Source: Pseudoxanthomonas sacheonensis (GTDB lineage: Bacteria; Pseudomonadota; Gammaproteobacteria; Xanthomonadales; Xanthomonadaceae). From it: 64,000 nucleotides of DNA. A program made the translations under genes and the position numbers. A model generated the notes under the pieces. The model ran no database searches and had not been told where the DNA came from. It saw nothing but the letters and a program-made list of their open reading frames with translations. Each line of letters begins with the position of its first letter. The stretch's first letter is position 1. Positions 8,983 to 18,313 of the stretch are shown here, piece by piece. The stretch is from contig NZ_PDWS01000013.1 in NCBI RefSeq assembly GCF_010093305.1, positions 1-64,000 of the forward strand, given 5' to 3'.

Positions 8983-9005
8983 GACCTTCCGGCTGACCGA
9001 TGTTG

Positions 9006-11324
9006 CTAGGGCACGCCATTATTGAGCGTGACCCGGTCCAGCACCCACATTGCCGGACGGGTATCGCCGGTGAAGAAGATGCACAGGTTCTGCGGGCCGG
9101 CGGCTGTCTTCAGCGGCGCCTTCAAAGTCACGAAACCATCGGCGTCGGGTGCGGCCGGCAGCGGTACCGTCGCCAGCAACTCTCCGTCGCAACCCGCGCG
9201 GATCTCGAGCTCGCCGTTCGCACTCTTAGCCGGTTTGAACTTGCGCGAGGGCTCGTCGTGCGCAAGCTGGAAGTAGTACGGCAGGCGGCCGGCGCGTACT
9301 TCGATCGAAGCGATGCCGTCCAGATCGGCGGCTTTCCATTCCCAGCAGGGATTGAAGATATCCGCATTGAAAATGGCGCGCTCGCCTTCGGTGGGGCCAT
9401 CGTCTTCGAGCCGGAGCATCAGCGCGCCGGTGCACATCGCCAGCTCTTCGTCGCTGCGGGTCAATAGCGAAGCAGCGCTCAGCTTGCGGTCGGCGGCTTT
9501 GGTTAGCGGCTTCCCGTCGACGAATACCGATGCGCGCAGCTCGGCGGGCAGCGCCAGTGAGAAGGGGCCTTTGTAGGCTGCCGAGCCGGCGGAAAGTTCG
9601 CTGCCGTCTGTGGTGTAACGCATATCCGGATAGCCAAGCGAATTCGACAGGCTGACTTCCACGCGGTTGCGCTTGCGGTCCTCCACCAGCGCGCTGCGCA
9701 CCTCGAACGGCGTCTGCGCGTAGCCGATTCCCATCGCCTGGTAACGCTGCAGTTGCGCGGGCAGGCGGGCGACGAAACCCTCCCAATCTTTTTTCTGTGC
9801 CGGCGACCATGCCGTTTCCGACAGCGCGGCGATGCGCGGGAAAACCGCATGCTGCACGCGCGCGAAGGTGCGCATGTGTTCGGTCCATACGTTGGCCTGC
9901 AGGCCAAGGATGTGCGAACGCTTGTCCGCGGCCAGTGCGGCAGGTACCGGTTCGAACGCATAGACCTGTTTCAGCGGTATGGTCGCCGGACGCCCGGGCG
10001 GCTCGTTCGGCGAATCGGTCTGCAGGTAGTCCAGGTACAGCTCCGAGGAAGGCGCCATGACCACGTCGTGGCCCTGGTTGGCGGCGGCGATGCCGCCTTC
10101 GATACCGCGCCACGACATCACCGTGGCTTCTTCGGGCAGGCCGCCTTCCAGGATTTCGTCCCAGCCGATCAGGCGCCGGTGCTTGGCGACCAGGTACTTC
10201 TCCAATCGCTTGATCAGGTAGCTCTGCATGCCGGCTTCGTCCTTGACGCCCAGTGCGCGGATCCGCTCCTGCACGCGCGCCGACGCTTTCCACTGGTCCT
10301 TCACCGCCTCGTCGCCGCCCACATGCACATAGGCGCCGGGGAACAGATCGACCACTTCGCCCAGCACGTTTTCCAGGAAAACGAAGGTGCTCTCTTCCAC
10401 GTTGAACAGATTGGTGTTGACGCCCCATTCGTTGGAAACCACCGGCGGCGTATCCAGCACGCCCAGTTGCGGATAGGCGGCGATGGCAGCGGTGGCGTGG
10501 CCGGGCACGTCGATCTCGGGAACGATGGTGATGTGCAGCGCGGCCGCGTAACGCACCACGTCGCGAATCTGTTCCTGCGTGTAGTAGCCGCAGTAGGGTT
10601 TCGGCTTGCCCGAGGCATCCACGCCGCCGTCTCCTGCGGGAATGCGGCAGCCGCCGACCTCGGTCAGCTTGGGATAGCGCTTGATCTCGATTCGCCAGCC
10701 CTGGTCGTCGGTCAGGTGCCAGTGGAAGGTATTGAGCTTGTGCAGCGCCATCGCATCGAGCATCTGCTTGATTTGATCGACGCTCTGGAAGTGGCGCGCC
10801 GAGTCGAGCATCAGCCCGCGCCAGGCGAAACGCGGGGTGTCGTCGATGCGCAGGGCCGGTAAGGACAGAGATTCGGCATCGCCGGGCGGTAGCAGCTGCC
10901 ATAGCGTTACCGCACCGTAGAAGAGGCCGCGCGGATCGCGCGCCGATACGATGGCGCGTTGCGGGTCTATCTCCAGCGTATAGCTTTCCGGCGATTCGCC
11001 CGCCGCTTTGGGGTCGATGCGGAATTGGATCGCGCCTTTGTTGGCACCTTTCGTGTCGGCTACTTTCAGCTTCAAGCCATGGCTCTTGGCGAGAAAGCCG
11101 GCGAACTGTTCCGCGGCGGCATGCGCCTGCGGGCCCAGCGCCACGACCTGCGTGGCCGGATCCACCACGAAACTGCCTTCATTCCACAGCATCGATGCGG
11201 GCGCGGGTATCAATGCCGGCTCCGATGCCGCCGTGTTGGATGCGGCCATTGCGCCGGATGGGCACACGGCCAACAACATCAACGCTCCCAATGCAACAGG
11301 CCGCAGGCAATCCGAAATCGTCAT
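9006..11324 (-). CDS. Beta-N-acetylhexosaminidase (GH20)
   Basis: A secreted or periplasmic enzyme of 772 residues that releases terminal GlcNAc/GalNAc, for example from chitobiose or glycans. It has a signal peptide (to about residue 27), a GH20b N-terminal domain, and the catalytic barrel with FHWHLTDDQGWRIEIKRYP and the paired catalytic Asp338-Glu339 in HVGGDEA. A C-terminal extension of about 200 residues follows, likely a carbohydrate-binding or beta-sandwich region. GAGG lies eight bases before the ATG. Placed next to the GlcNAc uptake and catabolic genes, it probably feeds them. Confidence 0.92.
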   Translation of the reverse strand: MTISDCLRPVALGALMLLAVCPSGAMAASNTAASEPALIPAPASMLWNEGSFVVDPATQVVALGPQAHAAAEQFAGFLAKSHGLKLKVADTKGANKGAIQFRIDPKAAGESPESYTLEIDPQRAIVSARDPRGLFYGAVTLWQLLPPGDAESLSLPALRIDDTPRFAWRGLMLDSARHFQSVDQIKQMLDAMALHKLNTFHWHLTDDQGWRIEIKRYPKLTEVGGCRIPAGDGGVDASGKPKPYCGYYTQEQIRDVVRYAAALHITIVPEIDVPGHATAAIAAYPQLGVLDTPPVVSNEWGVNTNLFNVEESTFVFLENVLGEVVDLFPGAYVHVGGDEAVKDQWKASARVQERIRALGVKDEAGMQSYLIKRLEKYLVAKHRRLIGWDEILEGGLPEEATVMSWRGIEGGIAAANQGHDVVMAPSSELYLDYLQTDSPNEPPGRPATIPLKQVYAFEPVPAALAADKRSHILGLQANVWTEHMRTFARVQHAVFPRIAALSETAWSPAQKKDWEGFVARLPAQLQRYQAMGIGYAQTPFEVRSALVEDRKRNRVEVSLSNSLGYPDMRYTTDGSELSAGSAAYKGPFSLALPAELRASVFVDGKPLTKAADRKLSAASLLTRSDEELAMCTGALMLRLEDDGPTEGERAIFNADIFNPCWEWKAADLDGIASIEVRAGRLPYYFQLAHDEPSRKFKPAKSANGELEIRAGCDGELLATVPLPAAPDADGFVTLKAPLKTAAGPQNLCIFFTGDTRPAMWVLDRVTLNNGVP

Positions 11325-11363
11325 CGCTTCATCCTCGCAAGATTGTCGATCCTAACCGACAGC

Positions 11364-11454
11364 GTGGGAGCGGCGTCCCGCCGCGAGCTCTTGCTTTTGC
11401 TTTCCCTATCGAATAAGGCAGGAGCAAAAGCTCGCGGCGGGACGCCGCTCCCAC
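11364..11454. repeat. REP pair, GTGG-headed family C
   Basis: Perfect inverted 26-nt arms at 11364-11389 and 11429-11454, the same family as 971-1056. Lies between the TonB receptor gene and the downstream hexosaminidase gene. Confidence 0.88.
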
Positions 11455-11498
11455 GACTGCTCTGGTGTCGGATCGATCGGTGGCATTTATCATCCCTC

Positions 11499-11530
11499 AA
11501 AAAAATCGGGCCCGGACAAGTCCAGGCCCG
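11499..11530 (-). terminator. Rho-independent terminator of the TonB receptor gene
   Basis: On the minus strand an 11-bp GC-rich stem (11520-11530 with 11507-11517, one G-U pair) is followed by an A and seven T residues (11499-11505). It sits 35 bp after the receptor stop codon, so the receptor transcript should end before the hexosaminidase gene. Confidence 0.8.
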
Positions 11531-11565
11531 TGAGGGAAACACATCAATCGGTATTGCGCCGTCGC

Positions 11566-14346
11566 TTAGAACTTGAAACGCATGTTCAGGTAGTACTGGC
11601 GGCCGTTCTCATAGATAGAACGCGGACGGTCGCGGTTCTCGGCGTAGTACTTGGTCTTCGGGTTGTTGAGGTTCATCAGGTCCAGGGTTAGGGACAGATT
11701 CTCGTTGATCTTGTAACCCAGCGAAGCCGAGACGTTGTCGATCTCGTCCTGATAGAACGCCGAAGCACGATCCAGGCCGCTGTAGAACTCCGAGCGATAG
11801 GTGTAGTTCACCCGTGCGTTGAACGCGTCGTTCTCGAAGTAGGCGCCCACGTTATAGGTATTCTTCGAGGTGCCCAGCATGGCCGTACCGTCGTCGGTGT
11901 CGCCATCGGCATAGGTGTAGTTGGCGAACGCACCGAAGTTTTCACCGATAGGCGCTTCCCAAGCCAGTTCGAAGCCCTTCACCTTGGCGCCGGAGCTGAC
12001 CGGCACGGTCAGGTCGTAGTCGATGAACGCGCCATTGGGATTGTTGGAATCGATGGTGAAATAGGACTGGCGGTCAGTGCCGAGTGCCACGTAGTTGTCG
12101 ATGTTCATGTAGAACACGCCGACCGAGAACAGCGAACGCTCGTTGTAGTACCACTCGAAGGTGGCGTCTACGTTGGTGGAGAGGATCGGCTCCAGGTTCG
12201 GGTTGCCGCCCGAGCCGGTGCCCACGCCGCCCACGGCCGCAGGCGGGCTAAGCGAAACCGCGCCCGCCAGCGCCGAGAAGTCCGGACGCGTCAGCGTCCG
12301 CGAAGCGGCCAGACGAAGCACCATGTCGTCGTTGAGGTTGTACTTGAAGTTCGCGCTCGGCAGCCAGTCGTTGTAGGTGTTCTTGGTGCGCACGGTCTTG
12401 AACGCGCCGAACAGCGAAGTGGTGACCGCATCGGGATCGGTCGGATCCGCGTTGACGTAGTTCTTGACGTCTTCCTCGGTACGCACGTAACGCAGGCCGA
12501 CGTTGCCGCTCCACTTTTCGCCGGAGAAATTCAGCTGCGCATAGGCTGCGGTGCTTTTCTCTTCCAGGCCGTAGGCGCCCGGGAAGTAGAAGCGCGCTTC
12601 CTTGTCGCGATTGGTGAATTCGTTGAGCGCCGCAAGTTGTCCCGGCGAGAAGTACCAGATATCACGCGGAAAGCTGCCGCCCAGACCGTCGCCGAAGTCG
12701 CCGGGATAGCTCTGGTAGCCGCTCGGCCAGTTGGCCGGATCGAAGGGGGACGACGAACCGATCGGGCAGGAAGGATCGACCACACCGTTGTTCAAGCAAG
12801 CCGGACCTTGCGCCGTGACCTGGTCGAGGTTGCGCTCGTGCTTGGCGCTGCGCACGCCGAAATCCAGCGAGCTCAACACGCCGTTGCCGTCGAAGAGGAA
12901 CTCGCCGTCGATCTTGGCCCAGTCTTCCTTGTCCACCACGTCGATGTCCTGGAATCCGAAGATCCAGTCGAGGCGATAGTCGACATTGGCCACGCCCGGA
13001 ACGCCGGTCACCGTATTGCCGAGATGCCAGTCGGCGGCGCCCACGCCGTGCATGGCCCAGCCCGCACCGCTGTTGAGGCCGACGTCCCATTCCGCCACGT
13101 CCTGCACCGGGCTTTCGCCATGTCCTTCGGAAGTGCCGGCCTGGCCGGAGAAGGTAAGGCTGTCGCTGACGCTCCACTTGCCGTCGACGCTGAAGAACTC
13201 GGTGCTGGATTTGGCGCCAGGACGGGAAATCTGGTCGTAGATGCCGAACGCATTGCTCGGGTCGGCGCCTGGGGTCGGCGCGAACTCGGCCTCGACCAGC
13301 GTGTTGTTGCGGACTACGTATCCGGCCAGCGGCACCTGGCCATTGTTGCCGGCGGTGCCGTTGATGATGCGCGAACCCCATAGCATGTAGTTGCGGTTGT
13401 AGTTGTCCGCCTTCATGTCCGAGCGGAAGTAGTTCGCCTCGATTTCCACCGAATCGCTGGGCTTGAATTGCATCGTGACCATGCCGCCGGTGCGCTTGCG
13501 CTCCTGTTCGAACAGGGCCGAGCCGATCAGGGTCGGGAAGTACACGCCCACCAGGTCCGGGTGCGCGGTGCCGGCCGCGGTACCTGCGCCGATGGTGTCG
13601 TAACCCAGCAGCTCCTGGCCGTCGCGGCGCAGATGACGTTCCTCGCTGAAAGCCTGGACGGATAGGCCGAAGCTACCATCGGTATTCTTCCAATTGCCAA
13701 GCACGGAGATTTGCGGGTCGGTCTTGCCGGGAAGTTCGGCGTATACCGCGCCCACCGAACCGAAGATGCTGAATCCTTCCTCGAAGTTGAGTGGGTTGCG
13801 GGTGACGATGTCGATGCTGCCGACAGCGCCGCCTTCCACCAGTTTTGCTTCGGAGGATTTGCGCACCACTACCTTGTCCACCAGTTCGGCGGGCAGCAGC
13901 GAGTAGCTGACGCTGCGGCCGACGGTACCGGTCTGGTTGAGCACGAACCAGTCGCCGGTGCCGATGTTGTGGCCATCGATCAGGGTCTGGGTGAGGCTGG
14001 GGCTGGTACCGCGCATCGACACGCGGTCGTTTTCGTCGAACGCGCCTTCGTTGGCGCTGGCGGCGCTGATGTTGACGCCTGGCACGCGGGCCAGGGAGTC
14101 GGCGACATTCTTGTCGGGCATCTTGCCGATGTCTTCGGAGGTGATGACTTCGACGCGTGAGTTCTCGCCGCGCTTGGCATCGAGCGACTTCTCGATGCTG
14201 CCACGGATACCCACGACGACGACCGTATCGAGGTCCGTCGCTTCCTGGGTGGACGTGGTGCTGGTCGTTTCCTGCGCGTGCAACTGCGCAGCGAAGCTGA
14301 GGCTCGCCACGATCGCAGCCGAAAGGATTGATTTTTTACAGTTCAT
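11566..14346 (-). CDS. TonB-dependent receptor, probable GlcNAc-oligosaccharide uptake
   Basis: A 926-residue outer-membrane transporter. A signal peptide ending near AQLHAQ is followed by a TonB-box-like stretch (DTVVVVG), a plug domain (SRVEVITSEDIGKMPDKNVA, VSMRGTSP) and a 22-strand barrel that ends in the aromatic terminus MRFKF. By context, and by analogy to the Xanthomonas nix receptors, it imports GlcNAc or chito-oligosaccharides. The ATG at 14346 is chosen because the signal peptide begins there and GGGGA precedes it. A U-tract terminator follows. Confidence 0.88.
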   Translation of the reverse strand: MNCKKSILSAAIVASLSFAAQLHAQETTSTTSTQEATDLDTVVVVGIRGSIEKSLDAKRGENSRVEVITSEDIGKMPDKNVADSLARVPGVNISAASANEGAFDENDRVSMRGTSPSLTQTLIDGHNIGTGDWFVLNQTGTVGRSVSYSLLPAELVDKVVVRKSSEAKLVEGGAVGSIDIVTRNPLNFEEGFSIFGSVGAVYAELPGKTDPQISVLGNWKNTDGSFGLSVQAFSEERHLRRDGQELLGYDTIGAGTAAGTAHPDLVGVYFPTLIGSALFEQERKRTGGMVTMQFKPSDSVEIEANYFRSDMKADNYNRNYMLWGSRIINGTAGNNGQVPLAGYVVRNNTLVEAEFAPTPGADPSNAFGIYDQISRPGAKSSTEFFSVDGKWSVSDSLTFSGQAGTSEGHGESPVQDVAEWDVGLNSGAGWAMHGVGAADWHLGNTVTGVPGVANVDYRLDWIFGFQDIDVVDKEDWAKIDGEFLFDGNGVLSSLDFGVRSAKHERNLDQVTAQGPACLNNGVVDPSCPIGSSSPFDPANWPSGYQSYPGDFGDGLGGSFPRDIWYFSPGQLAALNEFTNRDKEARFYFPGAYGLEEKSTAAYAQLNFSGEKWSGNVGLRYVRTEEDVKNYVNADPTDPDAVTTSLFGAFKTVRTKNTYNDWLPSANFKYNLNDDMVLRLAASRTLTRPDFSALAGAVSLSPPAAVGGVGTGSGGNPNLEPILSTNVDATFEWYYNERSLFSVGVFYMNIDNYVALGTDRQSYFTIDSNNPNGAFIDYDLTVPVSSGAKVKGFELAWEAPIGENFGAFANYTYADGDTDDGTAMLGTSKNTYNVGAYFENDAFNARVNYTYRSEFYSGLDRASAFYQDEIDNVSASLGYKINENLSLTLDLMNLNNPKTKYYAENRDRPRSIYENGRQYYLNMRFKF

Positions 14347-14469
14347 GATGCTTCCCCATCGCTGATTGAGTTGTGACAACGAAGACCGCTGCCGTGCCTA
14401 TAGCTTCTGTACTGCTGAACCGCGCCTGCCCCAGGCAGGTGGCCCGTGGTCGCTCCGACGACTTTTCTC

Positions 14470-15510
14470 CTACCCACCCTCACATTGGCCGAGGTACCAG
14501 TTCGCGGCGCCGATGACGCCGAGTTGTCCGTGCTCGACCAACCGCACGGGTATGCGTTCCAGCGCCGCGCGCATCGGTCCTTTGTTGAGGAACCGTTCGA
14601 CGAAGCTGCTGTTCAAAAGGAATTCGCGGATCTGCGGCAGGATGCCGCCGGCCAGGTAGACGCCGCCCTGCGCGCCGTACAGCAGGGCCATGTCGCCGAC
14701 CGCGCTGCCCAGCAGGCCGCAGAAAATCTCCAGGCTTTCGCGCGCCAGGGCGTCGCCGCCGGAGATCGCGGCGGCGGTGATCTCGCCGGGCGTCCGGTAC
14801 CGGTTGCTGGATCCGCGCAAGGTGCACAAGGCGTTGTGCAGATTCATCAGGCCCGGGCCGGACAAAGCGTATTCGACCGGCACATGCGTGCGCTGCTTCA
14901 GCATTTCGGCCAGCAGCGCCATCTCGATGGCGTTGCCGGGGGTCAGTGCGGCATGGCCGGCTTCGGTCGCCAGCACCACGGCGCGCTTGCCGGTGGGAAT
15001 CCACACCGCCGCGCCCAGACCGGTGCCGGGGCCCAGCACCAGCGTAGGACCGGCCGGTGCGGTCTCGGGCCCGGCGAGGCGCAGCACTTCGCTGGCGTCC
15101 ACATAGGCCGCGGCATGGGCGACGGCTTCGAAATCGTTGACCAGGCGGAATTCGCGGAAGCCCAGGCGTTCGCGTATTTCCTGCGGCGACAGGCGCCAGG
15201 GCAGGTTGGCGGTGATCACGGTGCCGTCTTCCAGCGGATATCCGGCGCTGGCGATCACTCCGCGGCCGATGGTCTCGCCGCCCAGCGTGCCGATGAAATC
15301 CTGGATGATTTCCGCCAGCCCGGGGTATTGGGCGCAGACGTATTTGCGGTACTGGAGCACGGCGACGGGATGGGCGGGATCGTCGCTGCCCTGCACCAGG
15401 GCGATGCGTACGTGGGTGCCGCCCACATCGGCGGCGATGAACCGCTCATGCAGGGCGTCCAAGGAGCTGACCGGCAGTGGATTGGCGTTTGCGACCACAC
15501 ATCTCCCCAT
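14470..15510 (-). CDS. Glucokinase-family sugar kinase (probable GlcNAc/glucose kinase)
   Basis: A 346-residue member of the Glk family (Pfam Glucokinase) with the phosphate-binding motif AADVGGTHVRIAL, catalytic Asp in LVNDFEA, LGPGTGLGAA, and EAGHAAL. It phosphorylates glucose or, in GlcNAc loci of this type (NagK), GlcNAc entering through NagP. It lies upstream of the TonB receptor on the same strand and diverges from nagP. The ATG at 15510 has a weak ribosome site; a GTG at 15498 is preceded by GGGGAG and may be the real start. Confidence 0.82.
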   Translation of the reverse strand: MGRCVVANANPLPVSSLDALHERFIAADVGGTHVRIALVQGSDDPAHPVAVLQYRKYVCAQYPGLAEIIQDFIGTLGGETIGRGVIASAGYPLEDGTVITANLPWRLSPQEIRERLGFREFRLVNDFEAVAHAAAYVDASEVLRLAGPETAPAGPTLVLGPGTGLGAAVWIPTGKRAVVLATEAGHAALTPGNAIEMALLAEMLKQRTHVPVEYALSGPGLMNLHNALCTLRGSSNRYRTPGEITAAAISGGDALARESLEIFCGLLGSAVGDMALLYGAQGGVYLAGGILPQIREFLLNSSFVERFLNKGPMRAALERIPVRLVEHGQLGVIGAANWYLGQCEGG

Positions 15511-15571
15511 GTCTTCGCGAGCCGCGGCGCAGTAATCCGCAGGGCCATTGCGCCGGAGTGTGAGATTGGTC

Positions 15572-15585
15572 TGACAACGTTGTCA
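15572..15585. promoter_or_regulatory. LacI/NagR-type operator, kinase side
   Basis: Perfect 14-bp palindrome TGACAACGTTGTCA, with the central CG typical of LacI-family operators. It lies 62 bp before the kinase start. nagR, three genes away, encodes the obvious ligand-responsive repressor. Confidence 0.78.
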
Positions 15586-15815
15586 ACAGGTGGTCATGAA
15601 AAACTGGCAGGCCTGACCAGGATGGTTGCATTAGTATCGATGCCAGTAATATTTTTGACCAATTCGACCCATTTTCGGATATTACTGTTCATATTCATGC
15701 GGATACCGCTGTCTCCATACGGTCAGCTTGCTGCGGTGCAAGAGAATCCAGGAGCCGGTATCGACCGCATTTCAGTGCTGCGCGGGCGTCCGAAGTGGCC
15801 TCCGGAAGAAAAGTA

Positions 15816-15829
15816 TGACAACGTTGTTC
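15816..15829. promoter_or_regulatory. LacI/NagR-type operator, nagP side
   Basis: TGACAACGTTGTTC, matching the first operator at 12 of 14 positions with an intact ACAACGTTGT core. It lies 82 bp before the nagP start, so one repressor could control both divergent transcripts. Confidence 0.72.
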
Positions 15830-15910
15830 CCAGTCAAAGCCGCAAAGCCGCCTCGGTAGAGCCGTTCGCCGGCGGTGGTGCGGCCACCGCCAGTTGGGGA
15901 GTCCATCGTC

Positions 15911-17191
15911 ATGACTGCAGTACCTGCCAATGCCACCGTCGCCGCCAACCGGTATGTCGGTTCCATCGCCATCATCGGCTTGTTGTTCTTCATCATCGGC
16001 TTCTTCACCTGGATCAATGGACCGCTGATCCTTTTCGCAAAGGTCGCTTTCGATGTAAGCGATGCCTACGCCTTTCTCATCCCGAGCGCGTTCTACATTT
16101 CGTATTTCTGCCTGGCCTTGCCCTCGTCGGTGATCTTGAAGAAGACAGGCATGAAGAAAGGAATCGCGTTGAGCCTGCTGGTGATGGCAATCGGCGCGGC
16201 TATCTTTGGTCAGTTCACCACCGGTCGCTCCTACGCCGGAGCAGTCAGCGGAATCTTCATTCTCGGAGGTGGCTTAGCGCTGCTGCAGACCGCCATAAAC
16301 CCTTACATCAGCATCCTAGGCCCGATCGAAGGCGCCGCACGTCGGATAGCGATCATGGGCATATGTAACAAGGTGGCAGGCGCGATAGCGACATACGGAC
16401 TAGCGCGAGCAGTGCTGCACGGCATGGAAAATATTTCCGTGCAAGTTGAAAGTGCGCTGCCGGTGGAAAAAACGGAACTCCTGACCGAATTTGCCGGCCG
16501 TATCCACGGGCCCTACATGGCGATGGCTGGCGTGCTAGCCGTGCTGGCGATCGCGATCCTGTATTCCTCACTGCCCGAGCTTAAGGCCGAAGATGTCAAC
16601 TCGTCTCCGGAATCGATCGACGAGCAGCGCAACAGCATTTTTTCGTTCCCGCACGTTTGGCTTGGGGCGCTATGCATATTCGTTTACGTGGGCGCTGAAG
16701 TAATGGCCGGAGACGCTATTGGCATATACGGTAAGAACCTCGGTCTCTCGCTCGATTATGCCAAGTACTTCACGATCGGAACTCTCGCTTGCATGCTGAT
16801 CGGCTACGTCGTCGGCCTGCTGTTGATCCCCAAATACGTTTCCCAAGAGCGTTATCTTTCCATTTCGGCGATACTCGGGATCGCTTTCTCGATCGCCGCC
16901 ATGTTCACGGATGGCTACCTCTCGGTAGCTTTCGTTGCAGCGCTTGGCTTCGCCAACGCCATCATGTGGCCAGCCATATTTCCTTTGGCGATCAAGGGTC
17001 TGGGGAGATTCACAGAGAAAGGATCGGCGCTGCTGATCATGGGCATCGCAGGCGGTGCGGTGGTCCCTCAGCTTTTTGCGCATTTCAAGGAGCTGTTCGA
17101 CTTCCAAGTGGTGTTCGCCGTGCTGATGGTGGTGTGCTATGCCTATGTTCTGTTCTTTGCCCGACGCGGACACCGTGTCGGCATGAAATAG
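15911..17191 (+). CDS. nagP: NagP-type GlcNAc permease (MFS, FucP family)
   Basis: A 426-residue inner-membrane major-facilitator protein with about twelve hydrophobic segments, related to FucP/GluP/NagP sugar:proton symporters. It is first in the nagP-nagR-nagB-nagA-nagX run, which indicates GlcNAc import. The ATG at 15911 is chosen since the conserved N-terminal region begins just after it and GGGGA lies upstream. Its codon usage (ATA, more A/T third positions) is looser than that of its neighbours, especially from 16200 to 17000. Confidence 0.88.
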   Translation: MTAVPANATVAANRYVGSIAIIGLLFFIIGFFTWINGPLILFAKVAFDVSDAYAFLIPSAFYISYFCLALPSSVILKKTGMKKGIALSLLVMAIGAAIFGQFTTGRSYAGAVSGIFILGGGLALLQTAINPYISILGPIEGAARRIAIMGICNKVAGAIATYGLARAVLHGMENISVQVESALPVEKTELLTEFAGRIHGPYMAMAGVLAVLAIAILYSSLPELKAEDVNSSPESIDEQRNSIFSFPHVWLGALCIFVYVGAEVMAGDAIGIYGKNLGLSLDYAKYFTIGTLACMLIGYVVGLLLIPKYVSQERYLSISAILGIAFSIAAMFTDGYLSVAFVAALGFANAIMWPAIFPLAIKGLGRFTEKGSALLIMGIAGGAVVPQLFAHFKELFDFQVVFAVLMVVCYAYVLFFARRGHRVGMK

Positions 17192-17237
17192 TGCGACCCT
17201 TACTGCCCGGCATTGGCTTCGCCAAGCGAGTCTTCAT

Positions 17238-18299
17238 ATGAATCAACCGCACACCCGAAGGCCCACCATCAAGGATGTCGCCGAACGCGCCAAGGTATCG
17301 CTGAAGACCGTGTCGCGCGTCATCAACAACGAACCCTCGGTCATGCAGGGCACGCGCGCGCGCGTGCTGCACGCCATCGCCGAACTGGATTACGAACCCG
17401 ACCAGTCCGCACGCAACCTGCGCAGCGGGACGCCGTTCGTGGTCGGCCTGATCTACGACAACCCCAACCCGTACCACATCATCGGCGTGCAGAACGGCGT
17501 GCTGGCCGCGTGCCGGGAAACCGGTTTCGGCCTGCAGATCCATCCCTGCGATTCCACTTCGCCGCTGCTGGCCGAAGAACTGTCGGAACTGGTGCAGCGT
17601 TCGCGCCTGGCCGGCCTGGTGCTGACCGCACCGATGTCCGAAAGCATGGAACTGGTGCAGGCGCTGGCGGCGCGCGGAGTGAAACTGGTGCGCATCATCG
17701 CCGCCACCGAAGACCCCAACGACGGCTATCCCTGCGTGTATGTGGACGACCACGATGCCGCCTATGAGATCACCGAGCACCTGATCCAGCTCGGCCACCA
17801 GCGCATCGGCTTCCTCTGGGGCGGACTGGCGCACCGGTCCAGTATCGAACGCTACAACGGCTACGAGAAGGCGCTGAAGGATTACGGCATCACCCTGGAC
17901 AAGCATCTGGTCGTACCTGGCGACTACACCTTCGACGACGGTTTCCGCGGCGCCCGGCGTCTGCTCGCTTTGCGCGAACCGCCGACCGCGATCTTCGGTT
18001 CCAACGACGAAATCGCCGCCGGCGTGCTCGCCGCCGCCAAATCGGCGGGCATGAACGTGCCCTACGATCTTTCCATCGCTGGCTTCGAGGACAGCCCGTT
18101 CTCCAAGCAGTCCTGGCCCGCATTGACCACCGCCAAGCAAGCCACCGAAGACATCGCCCGGCAGGCCGCGCGCCTGCTGATCGCCGGCTTGCGCCACGAC
18201 GCCTACGACGAAAACCCCACGCCGCTGCACAACCAGGGCTTCGTGCCGCAACTGGTGGTGCGCGGCTCCACCGCGCCGGTACGCCCGCGCAACGATTGA
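17238..18299 (+). CDS. nagR: LacI-family regulator NagR
   Basis: A 353-residue repressor. It has an N-terminal LacI helix-turn-helix (TIKDVAERAKVSLKTVSRVI, residues 10-29) and a periplasmic-binding-protein-like effector domain that ends in a typical TTAKQATEDIARQAARLL region. Embedded in the GlcNAc operon, it most likely binds the two TGACAACG palindromes between the kinase and nagP and is released by GlcNAc-6-P or a related metabolite (inference from Xanthomonas and Shewanella NagR). Confidence 0.9.
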   Translation: MNQPHTRRPTIKDVAERAKVSLKTVSRVINNEPSVMQGTRARVLHAIAELDYEPDQSARNLRSGTPFVVGLIYDNPNPYHIIGVQNGVLAACRETGFGLQIHPCDSTSPLLAEELSELVQRSRLAGLVLTAPMSESMELVQALAARGVKLVRIIAATEDPNDGYPCVYVDDHDAAYEITEHLIQLGHQRIGFLWGGLAHRSSIERYNGYEKALKDYGITLDKHLVVPGDYTFDDGFRGARRLLALREPPTAIFGSNDEIAAGVLAAAKSAGMNVPYDLSIAGFEDSPFSKQSWPALTTAKQATEDIARQAARLLIAGLRHDAYDENPTPLHNQGFVPQLVVRGSTAPVRPRND

Positions 18300-18313
18300 A
18301 GTCAGCCATCCGC

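Larger units (their letters stand above)
15511..15910. other. Divergent regulatory region between sugar kinase and nagP
   Basis: A 400-bp non-coding stretch, more AT-rich than its surroundings at 15640-15720. It holds two LacI-type palindromes (15572-15585 and 15816-15829). A TTGACC/GATATT pair spaced 17 bp (from 15655) is a weak promoter candidate reading toward nagP. A half-matching CRP-like site (TGTGA at 15559) lies just beside the first operator. I see no ORF with coding character here. Confidence 0.6.

Noticed and set aside
11364-11454. REP pair considered as a rho-independent terminator
   Set aside because: No U-tract follows either arm; the true terminator of the receptor gene is at 11499-11530.
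14370-14380. GTTGTGACAAC before the TonB receptor as a third NagR operator
   Set aside because: It is a palindrome but has a different centre (G rather than CG) and spacing from the other two operators; too weak to call.
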